From Candidatus Aenigmatarchaeota archaeon (lineage in GTDB: Archaea; Aenigmatarchaeota; Aenigmatarchaeia; QMZP01): DNA of 15,165 nt. Position numbers and translations under genes: made by a program. The stretch is from assembly GCA_016867675.1 (NCBI GenBank), contig VGIZ01000004.1, forward strand, positions 1 to 15,165. The letters run 5' to 3'. Position 1 is the stretch's first letter, and each line of letters opens with the position of its first letter. The notes below the pieces were generated by a model. That model had not been told where the DNA came from and did no database searches. It worked only from the letters and a program-made list of their open reading frames with translations. Positions 1 through 5,240 of this stretch are shown here, piece by piece.

Positions 1-220
1 TGAGCATCCTCGCCCTCACCATCTCGATGATAATATCGTAGCAGGAATCTACTATGAAGTTTGGGTTCATTTCCTTGGACGGCACCGACTTCATGGACAC
101 GCCAAGGAACCTCGTCTTGCCCCCGGTTTCCTCGATTATGGAAAACGCGCGCTGCCTGTTCGGGCTCTGCCTCTTCACGGCTCCAGAATCCAGAAACTCC
201 TCGAAACGCCTGATGCTCAT
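1..220 (-). CDS. HEPN-like protein, partial (3' end outside window)
   Basis: Seventy-three codons are visible, reading MSIRRFEEFLDSG at the N-terminus, before the window edge cuts the gene. The ATG (218-220) overlaps the stop of the upstream HTH-nucleotidyltransferase gene in an ATGA arrangement, which implies translational coupling. The N-terminus is helical and charged, with a SPNRQRA stretch followed by a helix ending in a CYDIIIEMVRARML segment. This resembles archaeal HEPN proteins that are paired with MNT-type nucleotidyltransferases. HEPN partners are usually RNase-type toxins or their inactive relatives, but the C-terminal half that would carry a catalytic motif lies outside the window. 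The pairing and overlap are seen directly. The HEPN family call is inference from resemblance and context. Confidence 0.6.
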   Translation of the reverse strand, partial: MSIRRFEEFLDSGAVKRQSPNRQRAFSIIEETGGKTRFLGVSMKSVPSKEMNPNFIVDSCYDIIIEMVRARML

Positions 221-762
221 AGCTCCACCGCGCCCTTGAGCGTGATGCCGTTTAGTATATTGTTGAGCAGGTGCTTATCTATGTCCTTGAATGACCTGTA
301 ATGGTTGATTATGACCGGCCTTTCGAGCATCTTTTCGAACTTTCCTGTTTCCATCTCCTTTTTCTGGCCTATTACTGCTATATCTATATCGGATTTTGCT
401 GTGTCTTCGCCGAACGCATATGAGCCAAACAATATAACCACAGAACCCGGCAGGCGGTCATAGAAATACTGGACAAGCCCGGACTCATACAGATGGCGCA
501 GGTTGTCGGCCCTCTTCAGCCATATGACTTCACGGCTGTCCCTGTTCAGCTCTATGGACAGCCTGCCTGTCTCCCTGTCCCTTTCTACTTTCAGGAATCC
601 CGACTTCTCAAGGGCAGGCAGCGCCTTGGAGACCGCGGGCTGGGAAACGCCGGCTGCCCTGGCGACCGCGCGGGCATTCAGCCGCAGCCCGGCCTTCCTG
701 AAGAAAAGCCTCAGTATCTCCTGCTGGAGTAGTGTTAACTTGAGTTCATATATATTAACCAT
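217..762 (-). CDS. Winged-helix/MNT nucleotidyltransferase, putative antitoxin and autoregulator
   Basis: The protein has 181 aa. Residues about 10-70 form a MarR/ArsR-like winged helix, with a helix-turn-helix around 29-57 (NARAVARAAGVSQPAVSKAL). Residues about 105-180 are a minimal nucleotidyltransferase with the polymerase-beta signature: Gly113-Ser114 (LFGSYAFG), Ser124, and the metal-binding Asp125 and Asp127 (SDIDIAV). Free MNT proteins paired with HEPN toxins act as antitoxins by AMPylating the toxin, so this is probably the antitoxin. The fused winged helix suggests it also represses its own operon. The ATG at 762 is preceded by a TATA-like box about 26 bp upstream and no Shine-Dalgarno site, so the mRNA is probably leaderless. 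Five phased TTAAC-like repeats cover the start codon. The gene overlaps the HEPN-like gene by 4 nt. Confidence 0.85.
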   Translation of the reverse strand: MVNIYELKLTLLQQEILRLFFRKAGLRLNARAVARAAGVSQPAVSKALPALEKSGFLKVERDRETGRLSIELNRDSREVIWLKRADNLRHLYESGLVQYFYDRLPGSVVILFGSYAFGEDTAKSDIDIAVIGQKKEMETGKFEKMLERPVIINHYRSFKDIDKHLLNNILNGITLKGAVEL

Positions 763-778
763 AGTTAATATGTGTTAA
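734..778 (-). promoter_or_regulatory. Operator-like array of five TTAAC repeats at 10-bp spacing
   Basis: On the minus strand the pentamers TTAAC, TTAAC, TTAAT, TGAAC and TTAAC begin at 778, 768, 758, 748 and 738. They are exactly one helical turn apart and run across the ATG at 762. They sit just downstream of the TATA-like box. This is the expected place for repression by the winged helix encoded in the same gene. The repeats are seen directly; binding is inference. Confidence 0.7.
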
Positions 779-784
779 CTGGGG

Positions 785-792
785 TTTATATA
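785..792 (-). promoter_or_regulatory. TATA box for HTH-MNT/HEPN operon
   Basis: TATATAAA on the minus strand is centred about 26 bp upstream of the ATG at 762, the spacing expected for a leaderless archaeal transcript. Confidence 0.6.
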
Positions 793-818
793 GCTTATGT
801 GTTGAGGATGAGGGAACA

Positions 819-1451
819 TCAAGCAAAATCCAGCCTGGTTTCAAGCTCCGTCATGTTTTCCAGATTCCCGATGGAGCTTGGGCTGTAATTACCCGGATCG
901 TACTTGATTGGGAAGCAGTCCAAAAGACCGAACTCCCTGGACTTGCCATCTTCAGACTCAAAGAAGATGAACCTTGTCATGTCGGTTTTCGCGGCCAGGA
1001 CCCAGCCAGGGCCTGCGCCTGATTTTCCTGCGCTGATGAAGACATTCATCCTCTTGCAGTTGAAGCTCATCAGGGATTTGGATTTCCTGAGAAAGTCTAT
1101 TGTTATCCTGCCGTTGCCTGTTCCCGTGTCCCTGAAGAAAATAATCCTGCCCAGGTTCATCGCAATGACGCCGCTGAGGTTTTCGCCGGGAGTCTTTTTG
1201 CGCCCGCCCTGCCCCACGGTTTCATTCACTATTTCCACCGTCGGCGAGCCGCCTGAAATGGCGCACCATCCGCCTCCCGGGCCGCACTGCAGCTTGCCCA
1301 TTCCACCAAGGGTGAATCTGCCGACAACAATGCTTTTCTGGATGTTGCAGTTCTGACAGCAGTCCACGCAGTTTTCCTGCGCGGCGGCCCATGCGGCCAC
1401 GACTGAAAGAACCAGGCAGGCTGCCGCCAAAACCAAAAAAGCCGTCTTCAT
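819..1451 (-). CDS. Secreted cysteine-rich protein of unknown function
   Basis: The protein has 210 aa. Residues 1-24 form a Sec signal peptide: Lys2, a hydrophobic core of Ala, Leu and Val, then AWAAA before a likely cleavage near Ala24. The mature N-terminus has a tight cysteine cluster (Cys28, Cys31, Cys32, Cys35), with further Cys at 56, 63, 132 and 179. This fits extracytoplasmic disulfides or metal binding. The rest looks beta-rich with glycine turns (FTLGGMGKL, GRIIFFRDTGTGNGRI) and a few N-glycosylation sequons. There is no second membrane segment and no lipobox. I recognise no family. The ATG at 1451 follows a TATA-like element about 25 bp upstream that appears to be shared with the divergent tRNA gene. 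The coding assignment is solid; the function is unknown. Confidence 0.75.
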   Translation of the reverse strand: MKTAFLVLAAACLVLSVVAAWAAAQENCVDCCQNCNIQKSIVVGRFTLGGMGKLQCGPGGGWCAISGGSPTVEIVNETVGQGGRKKTPGENLSGVIAMNLGRIIFFRDTGTGNGRITIDFLRKSKSLMSFNCKRMNVFISAGKSGAGPGWVLAAKTDMTRFIFFESEDGKSREFGLLDCFPIKYDPGNYSPSSIGNLENMTELETRLDFA

Positions 1452-1472
1452 GGTGTTTCAATGGAAGCAAGA

Positions 1473-1482
1473 TTTAAATAAA
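1473..1482. promoter_or_regulatory. Shared TATA element between secreted-protein gene and tRNA-Gln
   Basis: TTTAAATAAA is nearly symmetric. It lies about 26 bp upstream of the minus-strand ATG at 1451 and about 28 bp upstream of the tRNA 5' end at 1506. One element could serve both directions. No other good TATA box lies in the 54-bp gap. Confidence 0.5.
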
Positions 1483-1505
1483 GCACCAAAAGAATAAGTC
1501 GGTAC

Positions 1506-1639
1506 AGCCCCGTAGTACAGCGGTCAAGTATGCTCGGCTCTGGCAATCCTTTTCACCGCGCAATCGGCGAAAAAGCGTTGACGGAAAACGCAGGGGTTAA
1601 GGAAACCGGGTGACCCAGGTTCGAATCCTGGCGGGGCTA
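1506..1639 (+). tRNA. tRNA-Gln (anticodon CUG) with 61-nt intron
   Basis: The acceptor stem is AGCCCCG (1506-1512) paired with CGGGGCT (1632-1638), followed by discriminator A1639; CCA is not encoded. The D stem is GTAC/GTAT (1515-1518 and 1528-1531) with GG in the loop. The anticodon stem is CTCGG/CCGGG (1533-1537 and 1606-1610). The T arm is CCAGG-TTCGAAT-CCTGG (1615-1631). The spliced anticodon loop is C-U-CUG-G-A, giving a 73-nt mature tRNA. The intron is 1544-1604, between positions 37 and 38. It fits a bulge-helix-bulge: a 3-nt bulge (1542-1544), a 4-bp central helix 1538-1541/1599-1602 containing one C-A mismatch, a 3-nt AAA bulge (1603-1605), and an inner helix 1545-1551/1592-1598. 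The A1-U72 pair is the known identity element for archaeal GatDE, and both subunits are encoded in this window. Confidence 0.93.
1628..1639 (+). repeat. tRNA 3'-end repeat, left copy (attL-like)
   Basis: The 12-bp sequence CTGGCGGGGCTA at the tRNA-Gln 3' end recurs exactly, in the same orientation, at 2855-2866. The two copies bracket the Fic gene and its operator. Confidence 0.6.
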
Positions 1640-1763
1640 CTCATCTTTTCTGACTAGCTACAGCATGGGGCTAAGCACTTTCGCTGTGTAGCCCCCATAG
1701 AGCTCCATACCGGAATTGCATAGCTCTTCCAAAGAAATGCGTATTCCTGTGCGGGATAAAAGC

Positions 1764-1834
1764 GTATCGGATATGGTCTTTATCAGTATATCCGATACTA
1801 TATCGGATACATAGTTTTATAAGCTATCCGATAC
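1764..1834 (+). promoter_or_regulatory. Four-box operator upstream of the Fic gene
   Basis: The near-palindromic 9-mer TATCSGATA occurs four times: TATCGGATA at 1765, TATCCGATA at 1789, TATCGGATA at 1801 and TATCCGATA at 1825. The orientation alternates. Centres are spaced 24, 12 and 24 bp, making two tandem inverted repeats with a 36-bp period. The last pair flanks the TATA-like box at 1814-1823. The array probably binds a multimeric repressor, possibly the C-terminal HTH of the Fic protein itself. The arrangement is seen; the binding partner is inferred. Confidence 0.75.
1814..1823 (+). promoter_or_regulatory. TATA box of the Fic gene
   Basis: GTTTTATAAG lies between the last two operator boxes. 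It is 22-28 bp upstream of the candidate ATGs at 1840 and 1846, so a bound repressor would block TBP/TFB access. Confidence 0.55.
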
Positions 1835-1839
1835 AATAT

Positions 1840-2757
1840 ATGCTCATGATAATGGACCAAAGGCTCTACGAGAGGATTGAAAGGAAGAAGAAGGAACTGG
1901 ACGCGCTGCGGCCTCTGCCGAAGGCTGCGCTGGAGAAGCTGAGGCATCAATTTGCGATTGAACTGGCCTACAATTCCAACGCCATCGAGGGCAATACCCT
2001 GACACTAAGGGAAACGAAGCTCGTCATAGAGGAAGGCATAACAATAGGAGGCAAGCCTCTGAGGGAACACTTCGAGGCCACCAACCACCAGAAGGCTTTC
2101 GAATTTCTGGAGAGCATCACAAGCAAAAGCCACACCCTAACAGAGGACACCGTAAAACAAATCCACAAGATTATCCTGTCCAAGATAGAAGACGAGTATG
2201 CTGGCAGGTACAGGGAGCTTAACGTCCGGATACTAGGCGCCATAAAGAGCCCGCCAAGGTACGAGAAAGTTCCTGATCTAATGGAAGGCTTTATCGACAG
2301 GGTCAACAAGAACCCGGACAAGCTGAGCGCCATAGAGATGGCGGCCTACATCCATTACAAGTTTGTGGAAATACACCCGTTCGTGGACGGCAACGGCAGG
2401 ACTGCCAGGCTGCTGATGAACCTCTTTCTCATGAGGCACGGTTATCCAGTCACTCTGGTGCTCAAGGTGGACAGGAAGAAGTATTACGACTGCCTGAGGA
2501 GGGCAGACCAGGAAGACATGGTTCCTTTCTACAACTTCATCGGCAGGTGCGTCGAGCGCAGCCTGGACCTCTACCTGGATGCATTCAAAGGCGGAGAGGA
2601 TTTCATCAGTCTGGCCCAGGCGGCCAAAGGCACACCTTACTCGCAAGAATACCTTAGTCTCATGGCCAGGAAGGGTATGATTGAAGCAGTCAAGATTGGC
2701 AGAAACTGGTTCATCAAGAAAGCCGCCTTGGACAGATATCTGAAGAATAAAAAATAG
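1840..2757 (+). CDS. Fic-family AMP-transferase with C-terminal HTH domain
   Basis: The protein has 305 aa. The Fic signature HPFVDGNGR spans residues 179-187: His179 is the catalytic base, and Asp182 and the GNGR loop bind the metal and phosphates. Fic enzymes transfer AMP from ATP to a hydroxyl of a target protein. An inhibitory helix of the S/TxxxE(G/N) type is present at 46-51 (Ser46, Glu50, Gly51), which makes this a self-inhibited Fic with the N-terminal inhibitory helix. Residues about 253-305 look like an excisionase/MerR-type winged helix (DFISLAQAAKGTPYSQEYLS), a common architecture in Fic proteins with a presumed transcriptional role. Start choice is uncertain: ATGs at 1840, 1846 and 1852 are in frame, there is no Shine-Dalgarno site, and TATA spacing favours 1840 or 1846. 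It stands alone with its own operator, between two copies of the tRNA-Gln 3' end, which suggests acquisition by integration. Confidence 0.93.
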   Translation: MLMIMDQRLYERIERKKKELDALRPLPKAALEKLRHQFAIELAYNSNAIEGNTLTLRETKLVIEEGITIGGKPLREHFEATNHQKAFEFLESITSKSHTLTEDTVKQIHKIILSKIEDEYAGRYRELNVRILGAIKSPPRYEKVPDLMEGFIDRVNKNPDKLSAIEMAAYIHYKFVEIHPFVDGNGRTARLLMNLFLMRHGYPVTLVLKVDRKKYYDCLRRADQEDMVPFYNFIGRCVERSLDLYLDAFKGGEDFISLAQAAKGTPYSQEYLSLMARKGMIEAVKIGRNWFIKKAALDRYLKNKK

Positions 2758-2790
2758 CCCTGCTGTGGGTTGTCAGCATCTTACCGTCTT

Positions 2791-2831
2791 TATTCACATG
2801 AAAACATATTCATCTATTCACATAAAAACAT
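2791..2831 (+). repeat. Two 17-bp direct repeats, 24-bp period
   Basis: TATTCACATGAAAACAT (2791-2807) and TATTCACATAAAAACAT (2815-2831) differ at one base. They lie just inside the right-hand tRNA-end copy. They could be integrase arm-type sites or an operator. A small hairpin (GATGT-GTTT-ACATC, 2834-2847) follows. Confidence 0.55.
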
Positions 2832-2854
2832 GAAGATGTGTTTACATCAGGAGT

Positions 2855-2866
2855 CTGGCGGGGCTA
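2855..2866 (+). repeat. tRNA 3'-end repeat, right copy (attR-like)
   Basis: This is an exact 12-bp copy of the tRNA-Gln 3' terminus, including the discriminator base, 98 bp after the Fic stop. No T-loop or other tRNA parts precede it, so it is not a second tRNA gene. Confidence 0.6.
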
Positions 2867-3028
2867 TCCCTTTTTATTCCTTCGCATCCAACAATATGGC
2901 ATGAGCACGCGGCGCCATGCGGGATTTGCAGCCTTTTATTTTTTTAGCTGCTAGTCTGCATAGGCACTGCTCGCCTGGTTTTGAACGCTATTTCAATTCC
3001 GCGGGCAGGCGAAGTTGCATAAAATTAA

Positions 3029-3034
3029 GGGTGA
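3029..3034 (+). promoter_or_regulatory. Shine-Dalgarno site that sets the start at 3039
   Basis: GGGTGA lies 4 nt before the ATG at 3039. An in-frame ATG at 3015 has no such site. Confidence 0.5.
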
Positions 3035-3038
3035 AGGC

Positions 3039-3269
3039 ATGGGAAAGGACTGGCTTGGGGTTTCAGAAGACGAAAGGGCAAGATACCTCAATGCGGGGGC
3101 TACGGAGCTTCAAAGGGCATACGGCGTGGTCTTGGATGAAGCAAAGGTGTTGCTGTGCAGCCAATGGGGCTGGGATCCCAAGAAGTACGTCAAAGCTGAT
3201 GACGCAAGAGCAGAGCCCGCTGGCGCCGGCTCTGCTGCAAGCGCGCATGAGGCAGGAAGTGACAAATAA
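3039..3269 (+). CDS. Small hypothetical protein (76 aa)
   Basis: I recognise no family. From the ATG at 3039 the protein has 76 aa: a folded-looking N-terminal 50 residues (GKDWLGVSEDERARYL, then a helix with AYGVVLDEAKVLL, then QWGWDPKKYV), followed by an Ala/Gly/Ser-rich, probably disordered tail. The ORF could extend to an ATG at 3015, but the Shine-Dalgarno site favours 3039. T-rich or TATA-like sequence at 2932-2945 may hold the promoter. The stop overlaps the ATG of the next ORF (TAATG at 3267-3271), so the two are probably coupled. Codon use resembles neighbouring genes, but the short length leaves doubt. Confidence 0.5.
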   Translation: MGKDWLGVSEDERARYLNAGATELQRAYGVVLDEAKVLLCSQWGWDPKKYVKADDARAEPAGAGSAASAHEAGSDK

Positions 3270-3511
3270 TGACAGGATGCAACGTTGGGGGCGCGATGGA
3301 AGTGACATACAGGAAGGGCAACATGATTGACAGGGGCATGTGCCCTTGGCTGCTGCAGGTTCCTGTGGATGACGGGAATGTCGTGGGATTTGACTACAGG
3401 TGCTGCTCGGAAAAAGGCAGAGGCGACAGAGCGCGCGGCGTGCTATGCTTCTTCGGGAATGCCCATCACACGAGATGCGACCGTTACACTGGTGATGGAG
3501 AAAACAAATAA
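3269..3511 (+). CDS. Small cysteine-rich hypothetical protein (80 aa)
   Basis: The protein has 80 aa, or 71 aa from the in-frame ATG at 3296. It contains a cysteine and histidine set, MCPWLL, YRCCSEKG, VLCFFGNAHHTRC, that could bind a metal, but I recognise no family. The start overlaps the stop of the upstream small ORF by one base, which suggests translational coupling and a two-gene unit. The 40-aa basic-protein gene is convergent, 43 bp away. Coding status is probable rather than certain, because both ORFs are short and no homologue is recognised. Confidence 0.42.
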   Translation: MTGCNVGGAMEVTYRKGNMIDRGMCPWLLQVPVDDGNVVGFDYRCCSEKGRGDRARGVLCFFGNAHHTRCDRYTGDGENK

Positions 3512-3517
3512 CACGTT

Positions 3518-3535
3518 TATAAAAAATAAAAGAAA
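3518..3535 (-). terminator. T-rich terminator after the 40-aa gene
   Basis: On the minus strand a run of T interrupted by C and A begins 20 nt after the stop at 3555. This matches the oligo-T signals that terminate archaeal transcription. The convergent gene stops at 3511, close by. Confidence 0.4.
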
Positions 3536-3554
3536 TTCGCCGGCGGAAGAAGCC

Positions 3555-3677
3555 TTACTTCTTCTTCCTCTTGCCGCCGCGGGACATCTTTGCCTCGCAG
3601 ACGTTTCCCTTTCCGTCAACGTAGTAAAGATATCCTGACTTGCGCCTGACAACGTTCCTAACAATTACCTTTCCCAT
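3555..3677 (-). CDS. Small basic protein, 40 aa
   Basis: This 40-aa ORF starts MGKVIVRNVVRRKSGYLYYV and ends in a Gly/Lys/Arg tail (SRGGKRKKK). It contains a single cysteine (NVCEAK). The GYLYYVDGKGNVCEAKM core looks like a small beta-hairpin, and the overall charge is strongly positive, so RNA or ribosome association is plausible. I have an impression of similar short proteins in other DPANN-type archaeal genomes but cannot confirm it. Support for the gene is good: a strong Shine-Dalgarno site GGAGGT (3683-3688) lies 5 nt before the ATG, a TATA box lies at 3717-3725, and a T-run follows the stop. It sits downstream of gatE but has its own promoter. Confidence 0.8.
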   Translation of the reverse strand: MGKVIVRNVVRRKSGYLYYVDGKGNVCEAKMSRGGKRKKK

Positions 3678-3682
3678 ACCAT

Positions 3683-3688
3683 ACCTCC
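3683..3688 (-). promoter_or_regulatory. Strong Shine-Dalgarno site of the 40-aa gene
   Basis: GGAGGT on the minus strand is 5 nt from the ATG at 3677. It supports translation of this very short gene, in a region where most genes look leaderless. A closer out-of-frame ATG at 3682 would give only a five-residue peptide. Confidence 0.7.
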
Positions 3689-3716
3689 AATTCAATGCAA
3701 TTACTTGGAGGGGTGG

Positions 3717-3725
3717 TTTTTATAC
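3717..3725 (-). promoter_or_regulatory. TATA box of the 40-aa gene
   Basis: GTATAAAAA on the minus strand would place the transcript start near 3695. That leaves a leader of about 18 nt, enough to carry the Shine-Dalgarno site. Confidence 0.55.
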
Positions 3726-3765
3726 TTATTCCCGTCGGAAAACGCCCATTTTGGCGTCGGAAACC

Positions 3766-5211
3766 CTAGCCTTCCAGTTCTTCCTTCAGAATCCGCATAA
3801 TCAGGGCGCCTGGCGCCCTGCCGCGCAGCCTCGCCATCACAAGACCCATGAGCGCGTTCATGGGGTTCGGCGCCTTCATGGCCTGCTGGTTCGCCGCGAT
3901 TATCGCCCTTATCTCCTTCCTGACCTCGGACTCGGACATGCCTGCTGCTGCTCCGGCACTGGCAAGCTCAGCCACATTCCTGTCAGGATGCTCTGCCGCC
4001 GCCTTGAGAAGCTGCAGCACGGAGTCCTTGTTCGCGCTCCCGCCTAGGTGCCTGAACACCTCCATGACGCGGTAGTCGCCGAGTTTTTCCGTCGGCGCGC
4101 CCTCCCTCTTCAGGGACTTGAGGATGGTCGTGAGCGCTGTCGCAGCCAGCTTGGGCTCGGCGCCTTCCTTGACCAGATTCTCAAAAAGCGTCGCGTGGTT
4201 CTCCCTGAACAGCTGGCCTGCTATGTCAGCGCTTATGCCGTGCTCCCTGACGAACCTATCCAGCCTTCCATCAATCGCCTCCGCCAGCCTTATGCCCGAG
4301 AGCATCTCGCGCGTCACCCTTATAGGCGGCACATCGGTCTCAGGGTACATGCGCGCAGCGCCTGGCATGGGCCGCATGAACTCCGTCGTGAGGTCAGGCT
4401 TCACCCTCCTGACGTCCTCGGTGACCTTCCTTCCCGAGCGTATCACCTCTGACTGCCTCTCCATCTCGTATTCGATTATCTTCGGAATGGTGCTCAGCTC
4501 CTGCACGCCCTTGAGCTCGCAGCGTGCGCCGCCTGTGATGGAAACGTTGAGGTCCTGGCGGATGGTTCCCAATCCCCTCCTGACCCTTTCCGTTGACTGC
4601 AGAACCATGCCTATGGCTTCGGCAACTTCAGCAGCCTGCTCAGGCGCCTTGATGTCAGGCGCTGTCGCTATCTCAACAAGAGGTATTCCCCAGCGACTGA
4701 GCCCGAAAATGTTTTTTGTCCTGTCAAGTATCTGGCAGGCGTCCTCCTCGACTGCGACGCTCTGTATCCCAACACGCCCTTCTTTCGTGTCAATCCATCC
4801 GTCCAGCCCGACGACGGCGGTCCGCTGGAAGCCCGAGGTGTTTGAGCCGTCCAGCACGGTCTTGCGCATGACCTCTATCTCCTCGGGGATTGTGCAGTTC
4901 AGCATGAGCGCTATCTGGAGCGCGATGTCCAGCGCCTCGGGGTTCATGGGATGAGGCGGCTCCTCGTCCTGCTCAAGAAGGCAGCTTTCGCCGGGATAGG
5001 TTTTGTAGATCAGCACCCGCTCCTTGCCTGCCTCGTGCGCTGCCGCGACGTCAACCTCGCCTGTCTCGCCGGCCACGGCGCGCAGCTTCCTCTTCACCTC
5101 GCCCGCCGGCTCCTCGGAAAACGCGGCGCTGCAATCGCAGAACAGCTTCTTCTTGGTCAGCAGCTGCTGGTGTATCTCAAGGCCGCACTTCAATATGGGC
5201 GCTTCGGTCAT
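3766..5211 (-). CDS. gatE: Glu-tRNA(Gln) amidotransferase subunit E, lacking the AspRS-like insertion
   Basis: With GatD this makes Gln-tRNA(Gln): GatE binds and phosphorylates Glu-tRNA(Gln), and GatD supplies ammonia. GatE-type signatures, rather than GatB, are visible: LEIHQQLLTKKKLFCDC (11-27), RKTVLDGSNTSGFQRT (116-131), VEEDACQIL (154-162), IRQDLNVS (217-224) and MRPMPGAARMYPETD (279-293). The C-terminal helical/YqeY-like part ends NPMNALMGLVMARLRGRAPG (449-468). GatE is usually about 620 aa, but this one has 481. The missing part maps to about residue 265-275, where the GAD (AspRS-like) insertion normally sits inside the cradle domain. The reading frame is otherwise intact, so this is domain loss and not a frameshift. 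The ATG at 5211 follows a TATA box at 5231-5240 with no Shine-Dalgarno site. A 196-aa gene separates it from gatD. Confidence 0.93.
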   Translation of the reverse strand: MTEAPILKCGLEIHQQLLTKKKLFCDCSAAFSEEPAGEVKRKLRAVAGETGEVDVAAAHEAGKERVLIYKTYPGESCLLEQDEEPPHPMNPEALDIALQIALMLNCTIPEEIEVMRKTVLDGSNTSGFQRTAVVGLDGWIDTKEGRVGIQSVAVEEDACQILDRTKNIFGLSRWGIPLVEIATAPDIKAPEQAAEVAEAIGMVLQSTERVRRGLGTIRQDLNVSITGGARCELKGVQELSTIPKIIEYEMERQSEVIRSGRKVTEDVRRVKPDLTTEFMRPMPGAARMYPETDVPPIRVTREMLSGIRLAEAIDGRLDRFVREHGISADIAGQLFRENHATLFENLVKEGAEPKLAATALTTILKSLKREGAPTEKLGDYRVMEVFRHLGGSANKDSVLQLLKAAAEHPDRNVAELASAGAAAGMSESEVRKEIRAIIAANQQAMKAPNPMNALMGLVMARLRGRAPGALIMRILKEELEG

Positions 5212-5230
5212 GGTTGTTTCTTGGTTTGGC

Positions 5231-5240
5231 TATATTTATT
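5231..5240 (-). promoter_or_regulatory. TATA box of gatE
   Basis: AATAAATATA on the minus strand is 20-29 bp upstream of the gatE ATG. It overlaps the stop codon of the upstream 196-aa gene, so gatE can be transcribed separately and leaderless. Confidence 0.55.

Noticed and set aside
2855..2866. Possible second tRNA gene
   Set aside because: Only the last 12 bases match tRNA-Gln. There is no T-loop, anticodon arm or acceptor 5' strand upstream, so an att-like copy is the better reading.
2930..2952. Hairpin GCAGC...GCTGC with T-rich loop as a terminator
   Set aside because: The stem is only 5 bp with a loop of about 14 nt, and it lies nearly 200 bp after the Fic stop. It could easily be chance.
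3443..3664. A 73-codon minus-strand ORF overlapping the 40-aa gene
   Set aside because: It has no start signals and overlaps the better-supported frame with Shine-Dalgarno site, TATA box and a plausible peptide.
4118..4954. A 278-codon plus-strand ORF opposite gatE
   Set aside because: It is the antisense shadow of a clear gatE, rich in Ser/Pro/Leu as expected for antisense of GC-rich coding DNA, and has no start signals.
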